From Hemileia vastatrix (taxonomy: Eukaryota > Basidiomycota > Pucciniomycetes > Pucciniales > Zaghouaniaceae): a stretch of DNA of 64,000 bases. Of the stretch, positions 47,640-59,778 are shown in pieces. Position 1 is the stretch's first letter; each line of letters opens with the position of its first letter. Location: NCBI GenBank assembly GCA_030280995.1, contig JASXTE010000015.1:27832001-27896000 (forward strand), given 5' to 3'. The position numbers and the translations under genes are program-made. Below the pieces are notes generated by a model that saw nothing but the letters and a program-made list of their open reading frames with translations, was not told where the DNA came from and did not search any database.

Positions 47640-48145
47640 CAATTCCTTAAGCCAAAATGCAGATCAAGTCTAGAAACTAGGTTCAATGCAAAGTATTTTT
47701 TGAAGCAACTTATTTAAATAATACTTTATTAAATTAAGTTGATCAATAAAGATTGATTGACAATATTGCAATTCTTAAATACAATAATTTTATTAAAAAA
47801 TTTCAGATTACATATAAAAAAAATCAGTGACTTTTTCTATTACTTACAACTGTTTTTACAGAATTGAAAACTATGTTTCAGCTAATATTTTATGGAAGTG
47901 AACTCTGTTCTTCGCCCGAAGAACAGAGTTCATCCTCCTATTTTCACACTCTGTCTAAAAAGAATAAAATGACTTACCTGGAGAGATGAGTTGAGAAAAA
48001 AGAAATATAAGTGAATGGAAGTGAACTCTGTTCTTCGCCCGAAGAACAGAGTTCATCCTCCTATTTTCACACTCTGTTTAAAAAGAATAAAATGACTTAC
48101 CTGGAGAGATGAGTTGAGAAAAAAGTGGAATGAGGGGAAGATATG
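47640..48145 (-). mobile_element. Hairpin-family sequence inside the Harbinger-like element
   Basis: 47690-47960 is the reverse complement of 6045-6285, so the same family sits here in the opposite orientation. The hairpin and about 90 following bases are tandemly duplicated with a 123-bp period (47900-48022 and 48023-48145). Confidence 0.8.
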
Positions 48146-48203
48146 AGGAGACCAAGAAGGGGGAGAAAGGGAGAGATGAGACCAAAGAGGGAGAAAAGGG
48201 AGG

Positions 48204-48692
48204 TTAGAGTGAGCCAAGGAGGGGTGAATGAGGCAGCCAAAGGGGGGAAAAGGGGGATGATTCCAAGGAGTTGATGGCAGTGATACATCGTTTGGTATAA
48301 GTGTTAACTGAACCATACCCTAAATCAAAGACATTTTCTAAACGTTTCAAAGCGGCTCCATTACCATTTGAACCCAAACGGCATAGTGTGATGGCCAATT
48401 GAATTGAAGGATGTCGTTGTTCTTTTTGAGAATTATTGTGAAATATGGGATGATCCTGAATAAGCTCAAGCAATTTAAGGAAAAATTCCTGAGAAGTCCT
48501 GAACAGCTGTCTAAAACTGGGTGTAGATAGGTTAAGAAGTGTTTGGATGGTGTACTTGGGGGTATGAAGTACTTGAGGCTTTCTGGGAAGAAGGTAACGT
48601 TTCCTGGCCATTTTTGATAAAACGACAAAATCTTCTTCTAGATCAGAATCGGAATCAGAGTCCAAGAGCAGTTCAAGCGCCATGAAAGTCAT
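48204..48692 (-). pseudogene. HARBI1-like transposase, N-terminal fragment
   Basis: The 162-residue ORF starts at 48692. It has an acidic DSDSDSDLEEDF stretch, then FRTSQEFFLKLLELI, LAITLCRLGSNGNG and a YTKRCITAI segment, the helix-turn-helix-like N-terminal region of PIF/Harbinger transposases, familiar from rust genomes. About 250 residues with the DDE catalytic triad are missing. The last 20 residues, rich in Ser and Pro, are read from the purine-rich sequence that replaces the catalytic part. It cannot be an active transposase. Confidence 0.82.
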
Positions 48693-49326
48693 TGCTTTAT
48701 GTAATTTATCACGATTTGAAAGTGAGGAAGGTATGACTCTTATATGATATGATATGAAGATGTAAGTGATGTACGATGTTTTGAGTTATGAAGTGTTATT
48801 CTGCGGAGTGCTGCGTATGAATGGGATGATGCTGACAAATCAGTGAAATGGGACTTGATGGTGAAATCAGCACTTTTGGTTGAGAAAGTGCGGATTTGAG
48901 TGAAATAAGTGACTTATTTCATTTTGAAATCCACCAGTATTGGGGCTAGTGTGTTTTGGAAATCCGCACTTATTTAAGTGCGGATTTGGTCAAATTTAAG
49001 TGCGGATTTGTAAGTGCGGATTTGCCAGAACTGACACCCCCTAATATATGTTTTTTCAATTAATTAAATATAAATTTATAATTATTAAATACATAAAAAT
49101 GCGCCATGATTTGTAGAATATATTATATTATGTTCAATTTAACTGTATATAAAAATTTATATAACCAATAAAATTAATATAACACTTGTATATAATAAAA
49201 TACTTATATAATTTCATTATGCAGTAAAATATTAATTTATATTCATTAAATACAATTCTTACCCACTCTTTCAGGTTTTATAAGTTACATATCATTTACT
49301 GGACTCCTGGAATAGCCTGGCTGACA

Positions 49327-49338
49327 CTCCCTCACTCT
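49327..49338 (-). promoter_or_regulatory. Element D polypurine tract
   Basis: In sense AGAGTGAGGGAG, directly next to the 3' LTR, as in A and B. Confidence 0.8.
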
Positions 49339-49359
49339 AAAAAAACAATAAAAAAAATG

Positions 49360-52300
49360 CTAAGATTTTTTCTTTTTGTATTTTTTCAACAGAGTAGGCA
49401 GATTTGAAATTTTCTTGCCAGGTATCCATGCATCATGTTCAGATGATTTGTTCTTATATCTCAATAAATATTCAATACCTCTTTCAGAAGTGATAATTCT
49501 ATCATTGAGAATTTTATCAATTTCTGCTGTTTCTGTGACTTCCTGAGGGTTCTTCTTAGGTCTTCCTCTTCTTTTTGGAAATAAGTCACTGTTGGAAGTA
49601 TAAGGCTTAAGCAAAGAAATGGGAAAGACAGGATGTTTCCTATCATATGGAGAATACAATATAACTTCTACTGCATTATCACCAACCATTCTTTTAACAA
49701 CAAATGGTCCTACAAAAGGATCTTTTAATTTGTGGTTACCTTGTAAATTGAAATGGACAGTAGAGATCAACACTTCATCACCCTTGTTAAATGTGTATTC
49801 TTTATGGGATTTATCCCATCTTTTCTTTTCATATTCAAATGCTTTATCAATACAACTCTGAGCATGTTTTCTGCATAGCTGTTGCATTTGCATAAAAGAT
49901 TTTACACCAGGGTGTAGTTCCAACTTAGGTAATTTATTATTGAGAATCTGAGCAGGAGTGTTTGGCACATAACCTAACCAAAGCTCAAAAGGCTTTTTCT
50001 TAGTGACAGAATGAACAGTGCTATTATATGCAAATTCAAGACCAGGCAAAAGAGTGACCCAATCATGAGTAAATCTGTCATTGTCTTTATATTCTAAACC
50101 AAAGGCACAATACCTTCTAATCATATCTTCCAGAGTTTGAATCATTCTTTCAGCTAGACCATCAGTCTGAGGATGATGAGCTGTAGACAATTTTAACTCA
50201 CAGCCACAAATATCCATCAAAGAGGTCCAAAACTCAGAAGTGAATTTTGGATCCCTATCAGAGATAATGGCTTTTGGAAAACCAATAATATTAAACATGT
50301 AAGACCACCATAAGAAAGCTAATTCTTTGGTGGATACATCTTTGTGGGTTGGAATAAATTTGCACATTTTTGTGAATCTATCCACTATTACCCAACAAGA
50401 GTTAAAGCTGTCTTTACCTGCAACAGGAAGACCAGTAACAAAATCCATATTAATGATTTTCCAGGGAGAACTAGGTGCTTCAATATATTGTAATAACCCT
50501 GCTCTCTTACCTGTTAACCTTTTAGATTTTTGGCAGGAATCACAAGATTCAACATATAATTTTGTGTCTTCAGACATATTAGCCCACCATGCAGTGTTTT
50601 TGATTCTAATCAATGTTTTTTCAAGATCAAAATGACCAGCTAATATGTCATCATGACAAAGTTTGAGGATAGTTTCTTTCATTGAAGGAGGAATTACAAT
50701 TACATTGGTAAGCTTCCTTCTATAATATATATAACCATCTTCAATAGAGAACTTTCCTTTATTTAAAGCATTTTGGTACTTTGCAGGAAGAGTTTTTATT
50801 AATGCTTGAATTGAAGCATTCTTAGGATCATTTAAGATAGTAACCAATTTATTTAAATCAGAATCTTTATCATATGAATCCAGTATTAATTGTAATAACT
50901 CCTCTTCCATATCAACTATAAATATACCATGGATATGAACAGTATCATCTTCAGGTACATAAGCAGGATTTGAGTCATTATTTGGCAGAGGCAATCTGGA
51001 GAGCATATCAACATTAGAGTGAACATTTCCAGCTCTATGGATAATTGTCATCCTTCCTCTGTATTCTTGAACAGCAAGTTGCCACCTGAACATATGTCTG
51101 TTAGGTGTCTTTAGGTTTAAGAGGGACTTCACAGCACTACAGTCAGTTACCAACTCAAATTTTTGGTCATCCAGATAGTAATGAAGTCTCTCAAGAGCCC
51201 AAACAACTGCTAAGCACTCCAATTGAGTGGCACCATATTTCAATTCACTACTTCTTAAGGTTCTTGAAATATAACAAATTACAACCTCTGAGGATTTATC
51301 ATTAATAATTTGCTTTTGGTGAAGGGCAGCACCCAGACCAATAAAGCTAGCATCTGTATAAAGGACAAATGGCTTGTTAAAATCTGGAAGAGCCAATATA
51401 GGGGCTTTCATTAAGCAACTTTTTAATGTATCAAAAGCTTTTTGACAGTCATTATTTTAGAGAAAAGCAACATCTTTTCTGGTCAGTTTTGTAAGAGGCA
51501 AGGCTATGACCTGATAATTTTTAATATATTGTCTATAATAGCCACACATACCCAAAAAACTTTGGATTTCTCTTACAGAAGTTGGTGCTTTCACATTTTG
51601 AATGGCAGCAACTTTATTATGGTCTACACAAATTTGTAAGCCTGACACAACATGGCCAAGGACTTTCAAAGATTGAAAACCAAATTTACACTTTTTTAAA
51701 GATAAGGTCATATTGATTTCATCCATTTTTTGGAAAACTCTATTCAAGTGAATCATATGTTCATCAAAAGTTTTAGAAAAAACAATAATATCATCAATAT
51801 AAACCATGAGCCAACCTTCAATAATTTCTTGATGGAAAGTGTTATCCATGACTTTCTGGAAAACTGAAGGAGCATTTTTAGGGCCAAATGGCATCCTAAC
51901 ATACTTATATATTCCCATATGAGTAGCAATAAGCAAAAAATTTTGAGAATTTTTCTCAACTGGAACTTGATGATAACCTTTATTACCATCCAGACAACTA
52001 ATAAATTTTGCACCTTGCAAGGTAGCATGTATTGAATTAATTCTGGGTAAAGGATAAATATCATCAACAGTATAAGTATTCAAAGCTCTGTAATCTCCAC
52101 ATAATCTAGCTTTATCTTTTTCATAAGAAATCAAGACTGGGGAGATGACACAATATTTAGGGGTGACATCCACTTTCTCAATGATATTCATTTTCAATAA
52201 TGTTTCAATATTATCTTCAATATCTTTTCTTTTTGATGGAGAAGCAGGATATGGTTTTTTCTTAAGGGTAGGAGGAATATCACTCAAATTACAGGATAAG

Positions 52301-55300
52301 GTAATTTTCATTTCTTCCTGAACAATTCCCAAGACATGAGAACCATGAGCAAAAGCCATAGGGAAAGAGGTAATAGAGGCAACAATAGAATCTTTTTGTT
52401 CACTAGTCAACTGATCACCAAAAGAAGCAGTATTTATTTCATGTAATAAATCATCCATTTCAGTTGTTGTTCTACCTTTACATTGGATCAGTGAGTTACA
52501 AGATTTCAACAAATGCCCAGAAGTTCTAGGAGAAGAAATTTTGAACTTTCTTTTCCCATTCATTCCTAAGGTAAAGCAATTATTTGCTGGGTCCAGTTTC
52601 ACACCAAACATGGTTAAAATATCATTTCCCATAATAAACCAATTGCTCAAATTATCATTTTTCATGACAACAAACTCACAAATAGCTCTGACAAAACCAC
52701 CATTATATTTGAAGAATACAGAGGTTTTGTATTTGCCAATAGGAAATAAGGTAGAACCATACCCTCTCCATTTTTCAGAAGTTATAGGTAATAATTTACT
52801 CAAATATTCCTTATCCACTGAAGCCAAAGCTTTTTCAGAAACTACACTTCCTCCAGCACCAGAATCAAGAACTACATCAACATTCTTACCATTAATGATA
52901 ACAGGTGCCTTTAAAGGGGATATAGGAATAGAATTGTTAGTAATATCTTTAATTATCTCAGCATTTCCTACTGAAGATAAATTCAATACACAATCTTCAG
53001 ATATATTATTTAAATAATGGACATCATGTTCCAACATTAAAACATCTTTAACAGATTCATTGTCATAGGAGATATTACTTTCACAGTCACTGGAAGAATT
53101 ATTGACATCAAGTTCAACTTCATCAGTGTCTTCATTTTGTTCAACAAGATTAATTTTCTTGTCACAAACATGACCCTTCTGCCACGGTTTGTTACATTTA
53201 TAACAAGTATTTGTTGCATATTTTTTAGGTGCAACTGGGGCAGAGGGTTTACCAGATTTTTCTGGGAGCTTTATAGAAGGTTTATTCTGATCATTATAAG
53301 ATTTACTAAGGTAATTCTTTGGTTCATATCTATGGTTGAGTAGTACTTCATTACAGATATTAATGAAAGAAGAATTTTCCCTTACATGCTCAGTTCTAGC
53401 AACAATCAAATCCCTAAGAGAATTTGGTAATTTATACAAGATTTTATCTCTCCAAATATCATAATCCATTTTTGGATCAATTTCTCTAAGGATTTTAGTT
53501 ATTTTCATCAGAAAAACAATGGGCTTTTCAACAGAGGAGGATACATATCTAGTATTCTCATACAGTCTCTGCTGAGCTAACCTGAATTTTGAACCACCAA
53601 ACTGATTCTCAATCAAGGATTTCCAATCATTCCATGTATAATGATTGTTATCTAAAAGAACAGATTCATACCACATCAAGGCTACATTGGAAAATAATGA
53701 AATTAGCTTAGAAACAATTTCCTCATCAGGTAGTTTATAAGATCTCTTTAAATTATCAATTCTTTGGATAAAGTGTTGCCAATCAGAGGAAGAATCACCA
53801 TCAAAGGTAGGATATCGGTCTAACTTAGGCCAATTTTTCTGACTACTGGGATGGTCCACTTTTTGGTTTGAATTATTCATTATTAATAATTCCTGAAGTT
53901 TAGCAAGGTGTTCAGAAATTTCATTATTTACAGAAACAGCTGGTGCATGACCATCACAAGATTTTTTGCTAGTAGCAAAAGATTTTAAAGACTCATTGTC
54001 AGTTTGTTTAATGGTTGAAATATGAGGAAGAAAGGATGAACTTTGCTCAGGTTTTTTCCCTTTATTTTTATGCAGCTTATTTACAGAAATCTCATTTAAT
54101 TCATTATTGATGGTTAAGGTTGAGAACTTTTCCTGCAGGTCAGACACATAGTTTCTTATTCTTGGAATTTCAGACATCTGGTCATTTACTTTTGCAAGAG
54201 ATAGAACATTTCTGTCCTCAGAAACTGAGTGTTTGGTACTTAGTGCATGGAAATCATTTTTTAGCTTCTTAAACTCATTTTGCAGAGATTTTATTTCATT
54301 CTTGAATGAATAATTTTCCTCAATAAGGGGTTCCAATTCACTCAAGGTCTTATGTAGACTGATATTTCTATCTGAGATAGCTCTATGGTCACTTCTTATT
54401 TGTTTTTGTTGACTAAGAACAATATTCAAGGTTTCTTTGATTTTTAAATAAGCTGTATCTTGTACAGAAGAACTCACTTTACATTGCAAGTGTAAATTAT
54501 TTAATCTATCATTTTCATGGATTAACACATCTCTCACATGTTTGTCTTTCACAATATTGAAATCAAGGGTATCTTTCAATATTTCCTCAGAAGTTTTTAC
54601 AATTAAGGTATAGATTTCAGGGGGAACAGAATCATTTTTAATTGCAAGAGAGGGATTAATTAAAGATGTAGAAGTTAAATGCAAAGGTTCATCAAATGAC
54701 AATTTGCTAATTACATCAATAGGGCTACTAGTTACAGGAAGCTTTCTTTTAACAGGTTTAACTGTTCTTTCACCATGTTCAATAATATTACCTGCAGAAG
54801 AAGATTTATTAGAAAACATACCCAAGTGACTATCAACCAAATTACTTACCATGGCAGAGGAGGAAACTTCCCCTGGGACTGGTTTTGGGATTGTGCCTGG
54901 GCCTTCTTTCTCCTGCCTTGTTGGTAGGGATGAGGAGGTGGATGGAAATTGGGTGTTCTGGATGGGCCAGGCTGATGATGAGGAGGGTGTTGCACATTCT
55001 GTTGGTAGTGACTCATTAGATAATCCCATTTCCATTGCTCTACTTCCATAGTATTTGGATTTTGGATGGTTGAGCTGGGTGGCCGTGAAGGTTGAGCCTG
55101 AAACTGAGGCTGATTGGGAGGCAACTGAGGAGGGGCCTGGGCCTGAATCTGGTTCCTGAGTTCTTGGACCTGATCCCACAATGTGTCTACCTTTGCTTTG
55201 TACGTCATATTTTCTGTCTTCAACTCTTTTATATGACTGGATAGGTTGCTTATTTGTTGTGGCAGAGGAAGCTTTTTTATTTTGAAGCCTTTTGGAAGAC

Positions 55301-55527
55301 CTTCTTGAGGCACTAGAGGCTTTACTTCCTTCTGTGGTACTGGGGGAAGGGGGTTTGGTTTGTTTGCATTTCCTGTCATTTCCACATCCTGCAGTATGTG
55401 AATTCTTTGTGTTAGTATAAGATTTTTTATGACCAACTTTAGAAGAACTTACAGTGTCAGCATCATTGTCAATTTCTATTTCATCCACTTGCATGTTATC
55501 CATTTTTTCTGCCAAATTGTTGGACAT
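49360..55527 (-). pseudogene. Element D gag-pol, one nonsense codon
   Basis: A single frame of 2,056 codons is interrupted only by TAA at 51459-51457, between RT and RNase H, where relatives have Trp. Approximate residues are: N-terminal extension with coiled coil (330-470), capsid-like domain (570-740), zinc knuckle CYKCNKPWQKGHVC (774), protease LDSGAGG (886), RT YIDD (1241), RNase H YTDASF (1390), integrase zinc domain (1625), SDRDPKF (1755) and TDGLAERM (1790), and a chromodomain (1996-2052). All catalytic motifs I can check are present. One substitution separates this copy from a complete frame, so it is the most recent element here. Gag and Pol share one frame, so their ratio must be set by processing or by splicing. 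Confidence 0.95.
54846..55527 (-). CDS. Candidate spliced overlapping protein of element D (unknown function)
   Basis: Exon 1 is 55527-55453 (25 codons shared with gag). Intron 1 is 55452-55389 (64 nt, GTAAGT, ACTAAC branch, TGCAG). Exon 2 is 55388-54850 in the other frame, ending TGG TAA at 54846. This is the only copy without a break, about 205 residues. It has a basic helix-like block (LPKGFKIKKLPL, then NLSSHIKELKTEN), a Pro/Gln-rich middle, EVEQWKWDYL, and a basic HPYQQGRRKK tail ending in LPW. These blocks are shared with A, B, E1 and partly C in the same order and are better conserved than the gag reading of the same bases. A second 58-nt intron (54849-54792) begins at the stop. I recognise no known domain; RNA or nucleic-acid binding is a guess from the basic tail. 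Confidence 0.65.
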
Positions 55528-56219
55528 ACTAGTGGGAAGACTTTAATTTACTTATTATTTATTAAAAAAAAAATAAAGGTTAGTCAATAATTGCTCCAAA
55601 TAATAAAAAAAAATTTTATTAATTAAATTATAGAAAAAAAAAATTTTCAATATAAAGTAATAATTATAAAAAATTAATTTTTTTTAAAAAAAAATGGATT
55701 GCAAGGTTATATTGGGAATAACAATCAAGTTAATTCAACCAATTAATTACCAATATTAAATATGGCAATATATTTGGGACTAAGCACAAAGTACTTTTAA
55801 GTCAACCAAAATTAACAATAATTAATAATAAAAAAAAATTAATTTAATAATTCAATTTGTATTAATAAAAATGTCAATTCTTCTAGGACTAAGAGGATTT
55901 AACACTCTATAATGGTCAACTAGGAAAAAAAATTTTAATAATTGAACACTTACACTCAGTGAATCAGCAATTAAGCCACAATCACTGTTATTGCAGTAAA
56001 AATATAGTAATATGAGTGAGAGGTGCAAAGGTGAACTTACTATAGTGATCAAAAAATCACTTCAAAATAATATAAAAATTAATATAATATAAACCTAAGA
56101 TATCGAACCCAAGTTCGAAACACAGTCGCGGCAAAAGTTTTGTTTTTGCTAGGTGGTCCGTGCGTTTTGTCGTTCGTCGCCAGGCTCGATCGTCGTCGTC
56201 GTTTGGAAAGGTCCCCAGT
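55528..56219 (-). other. Element D leader
   Basis: In sense it begins with the conserved post-LTR block (ACTGGGGACCTTTCC), then (GAC)n-like sequence, a weak tRNA-like block (56095-56140), a GTAAGT donor (about 55948) and a CTAGTTGAC...GTCCTAG inverted motif (55868-55925). The motif array of A and B is mostly absent. Confidence 0.7.
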
Positions 56220-57356
56220 TGTCGGTCAGTCGTCTAGAAGAAGGTAAGAAAAATAGGAGAAAAGGAGGAGAGAGGGAGGAGGACAAGGGAAAATAAAAGA
56301 AATAATTTATAATAATATATTTAATTTATTTAAGAGGGAAACAACGGCAAGCAACTTTGAGAGATGACAAAAACTTAGAATTTATTAATAATAATACTAT
56401 TTAATGTAAGGGTTCTGCGCGGCAAACACTTCTAATTACTATCAGACTTAAAGCAACCTTTAATTTGTTATATAGACTTTTGATTAGAATTGTATTACTA
56501 ATAAAAAAAATATAAACGTAGTAAAATAGTATTTAATTTGTTGAGTGTATAATAAGTGATGAGGCTACAGGGGATTATCCAAGGCCCTTTTATAGGCAAT
56601 GGGTCCTCTGAAGCGCCACTATATTTGTAAATACAATGATTAGAATAGAATAAAACAAAAATATCAAAGAGTAAATGAAACATAACAATGTAGAGAAAAA
56701 TATGAAACAAATAATTAAAACCCCAATTAAGAATCCAATTTTCCCGCCATTAATTCCCAAATCAGTAAGTAAAAATAGTGAATAACTAAACAAGATCGGA
56801 ACATAGGAACTATGAGAAAAATAATTCCAAACAGATGGTACAGTCTGATTAAAGGATATTTTAAGTGAAACAAAAAATACTTTGACGCAACAAAACATGT
56901 AATTAATCTCAATTTAGTATAAATTAATTAATTGGTTTTTTCTGACACAATTAAGGGTCAAAAGAAGCGTCATTAATTATTGTTTAGTATTATATGAAAA
57001 GTGTTATTTAATATATAAATTTAAATAATTAATTAAAATATATTATAAGTCAATTTTACACTTATAATTATAATATATGTTTTTTTCAATTAATTAAATA
57101 TAAATTTATAATTATTAAATACATAAAAATGTGCCATGATTTGTAGAATATATTATATTATGTTCAATTTAACTGTATATAAAAATTTATATAACCAATA
57201 AATTTAATGTAATACTTGTATATAATAAAATACTTATATAATTTTATTATGCAATAAAATATTAAGTTATATTCATTAAATACAATTCTTACCCACTCTT
57301 TCAGGTTTTATAAGTTACATATCATTTACTGGACTCCTGGAATAGCCTGGCTGACA
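56220..57356 (-). mobile_element. Element D 5' LTR
   Basis: 1,137 bp, in sense TGTCAGCCAGGCTATTCC to GACCGACA. The TATA box is in CCTATAAAAGGGCC (56588-56594). It provides the empty site for dating the Harbinger-like insertion. Confidence 0.94.
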
Positions 57357-57810
57357 TAATTAATCTCAATTTAGTATAAATTAATTAATTGGTTTTTCCT
57401 GACACAATTAAGGGTCAAAAGAAGCGTCATTAATTATTGTTTAGTATTATATGAAAGGTGTTATTTAATATATAAATTTAAATAATTAATTTAAATATAT
57501 TATAAGTCAATTTTACACTTATAATTATAATATATGTTTTTCAATTAATTAAATATAAATTTATAATTATTAAATACATAAAAATGCGCCATTATTTGTA
57601 GAATATATTATATTATGTTCAATTTAACTGTATAAAAAAATTTATATAACCAATAAATTAATATAACACTTGTATATAATAAAATACTTATATAATTTTA
57701 TTATGCAATAAAATATTAATTTATATTCATTAAATACAATTCTTACCCACTCTTTCAGGTTTTATAAGTTACATATCATTTACTGGACTCCTGGAATAGC
57801 CTGGCTGACA
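57357..57810 (-). mobile_element. Second-half D-type LTR fragment
   Basis: It repeats 56898-57356 (TAATTAATCTCAATTTAG to the GGCTGACA end) directly after the D 5' LTR. With 44779-45294 it could be one older LTR into which D inserted, but about 180 bp between the two halves are missing. Confidence 0.8.
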
Positions 57811-58048
57811 AATAGTACTTATAAAGTCTTTGAGGTATCTGAATTTATTAAGTCTATTTTTCTACCAACTATAAAGATTGTAAGCCATATATAATTAGTG
57901 AGATTAGAATTACTGAGACCCTTATATTGAGTTTTATTTTAATACTTATTGGATTTGTACTACAGTATTCATATAGGACCATTAAAATCTTCTAGACAAC
58001 TGACCATTCAAGCTAGCTCACATCTCTGTACTTGACCTCAGCCTGACA
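57811..58048 (+). mobile_element. C-type LTR fragment, 3' end
   Basis: It continues the C-type LTR of 44107-44778 to its terminal CAGCCTGACA. The first 115 bp duplicate 44664-44778. Confidence 0.8.
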
Positions 58049-58694
58049 AAAAACAATAAATAATAGTAATAAATATTTGATTGTAGTAATGATTTCATAA
58101 AATAATAAGCAAGTAATGAATGATCAAAAACAACCAGAAAGGGAGGCCTTATGTAGGCAAAGAAGAGTTAAAGTACGGAGTTAAAATTTCTAAATACAAG
58201 TGTATGAGAGAGGGAAAGAATTTTCCAGAAGAAAGAACATTTCAAATTATAAGATTGTTCTATAAAGAATATTTTAGAATATTCTATTTACTGTATATGT
58301 CAACAGAAATTGATTTATTTAAAAATTCTGGTAATTGTTATTTTTAAGTAAGTAATTTGGGTTTTTTTGTATATATTTATTTTATTTTAATTTTTTATTT
58401 CAAATATTAAAAAAACCCTTTCTTATTTTACTATTGTTATTTTAATATTTATTTTTCTTTAAACTGACATTTGAGCATGGTATTAGAAAAATAAAAATTA
58501 AATAAAATAAAATATATAGGACAATTAATATTAATTTTAAATTTTTACTAAATTTATTTCTTTTGTAACTAGTTAATTTATTACACGTAAATTTAAAGTA
58601 AATATAATAAAATTAATAATAATAATAAAGGTGTGGCTTCATCCCATGAAATAATTAATTATTTTACTGTGTGAGTCTAGCAGTCTGGCTGACA
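58049..58694 (-). mobile_element. B-type LTR fragment
   Basis: It is strongly similar to 24390-25004 and ends in GTCTGGCTGACA; the left part is missing. It marks the right border of the retroelement cluster. Confidence 0.8.
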
Positions 58695-59778
58695 CTTTTC
58701 TTTTAAACTTGAGGAATTTCTTTAACTTGATTTATTTTTTTTGTTTAATTTTTTGAATGTGTTCTTTTAATCTTTTTTTTTTTATTTTTATTTTTTTTTA
58801 TTTTTTTTTTTTTAATATTTTTTTTTGAAACTTCGCTTTTTTGTAACAACATTGTAGAATCTTCTAGCCATCCCCAAGTAAGACTCTCATCTTTTTGTGA
58901 ATTTTAATTTACAAAATCAAAAACTGGGTAAGAGATTTCAGACGAAAATCGTAACCTTTGTTTTCATCTGGAAAATGCCATCTCATTAATATTTATTTAA
59001 TTTTTTCTTGACTCTTGGGAACCTGTGCTTTGATGTATATCTTTTCCTGCTGTTGTATTTTTTTCCAGCTGACGAAAAAAGGGTCAGTTTTTGGACTTGG
59101 TTTTTCTTTAACTTTAAGAAAGGAGATATATTCACCAGCTTGAGCAGACAGAGTATGAAGATTTTGATAGTCGGTGCAGCGAAGTCAGGTTCAAATTCTG
59201 GATAAATATCCAAGCAACCAGACATCCCTGACTGCACAAATTTGACTGTCTTCACTTGAAGCCATAAGAGGAGGAAAGTTAAAGATTCCGCACATTGCAG
59301 AGATGCTCTCATGATTAAGCTCCAAGACAAGTCAAAACAGTCCAAAAGAATTAGGCATCATTTTAGAGAAATGATCAGGCTCTTTATCTACCAAGATATC
59401 GCCTTGCACCACTCTAAAGCTCACGCATCAAAAGCGACCCATTTCAAGAGGATTGAAGGACTGGATGGTCAGATATGTTGTCAGGTTGAGTGGTCGTCAT
59501 ATTGGAGATATTTAATTTTAGTAGATATGGCAGACCACCAGACATTGTGATATCAGCTTTCATGATGATATTGGAGAGCAGAGTTTTGATTTTCATGAAT
59601 TTATCGCCCAGTTGGCAACAAACTAGCCCCAAAATAATTCCCCGATACACCACAGCCCGCCCCCTTGTCTATTCAGTTACACATCTACATACATTCACAT
59701 CTTCTCCTTTTCTGTTAAACTTACTTTTCTCCCATCTTCCTCAATTTCTTCCTTTTTATTTCAATCTACTTTTCATCT
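58695..59778. other. Region upstream of the TOG gene, unassigned
   Basis: T-rich at first (58740-58830), then of more balanced composition. Overlapping frames on both strands (minus 59345-58986, 119 codons; plus 59311-59550, 79 codons) show no domain or clear splice pattern, so I do not call a gene. The last 130 bp before 59779 are C/T-rich and probably include the TOG gene promoter and 5' UTR. Confidence 0.45.

Larger units (their letters stand above)
46151..49042. mobile_element. PIF/Harbinger-like DNA transposon, internally rearranged
   Basis: The perfect terminal inverted repeats are AGGGGGTGTCAGTTCTGGCA and its complement. Against the empty site in the intact D LTR at 57061-57080, the duplicated target is AAT if the ends are AGGGG, or TAATA if they are GGGGG. 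It encodes the C-terminal part of an accessory protein (plus) and the N-terminal part of a HARBI1-like transposase (minus), the two-gene layout of PIF/Harbinger. The catalytic part of the transposase is missing, and its place is taken by hairpin-family sequence and tandem duplications, so the element is non-autonomous. Confidence 0.85.
45295..49326 (-). mobile_element. Element D 3' LTR, split by a Harbinger-like element
   Basis: The two LTR parts are 45295-46150 and 49043-49326, together about 1.14 kb. They match 56220-57356 on either side of the insertion. Confidence 0.9.
45295..57356 (-). mobile_element. Element D: best-preserved chromovirus
   Basis: A complete minus-strand element with an intact 1,137-bp 5' LTR (56220-57356), a long leader, one gag-pol frame with a single stop, a polypurine tract (49327-49338) and a 3' LTR (45295-49326) carrying a DNA transposon. 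Without that transposon the LTRs are nearly the same length and sequence. The flanks (AATCC and TAATT) do not match, so no target duplication is visible. Confidence 0.93.

Noticed and set aside
47900..48145. Helitron 3' terminus
   Set aside because: A hairpin is present but no CTRR end follows at the expected distance and no TC start was found.
58986..59653. Divergent gene upstream of the TOG gene
   Set aside because: Frames on both strands are similar in length and no exon chain or domain could be supported.
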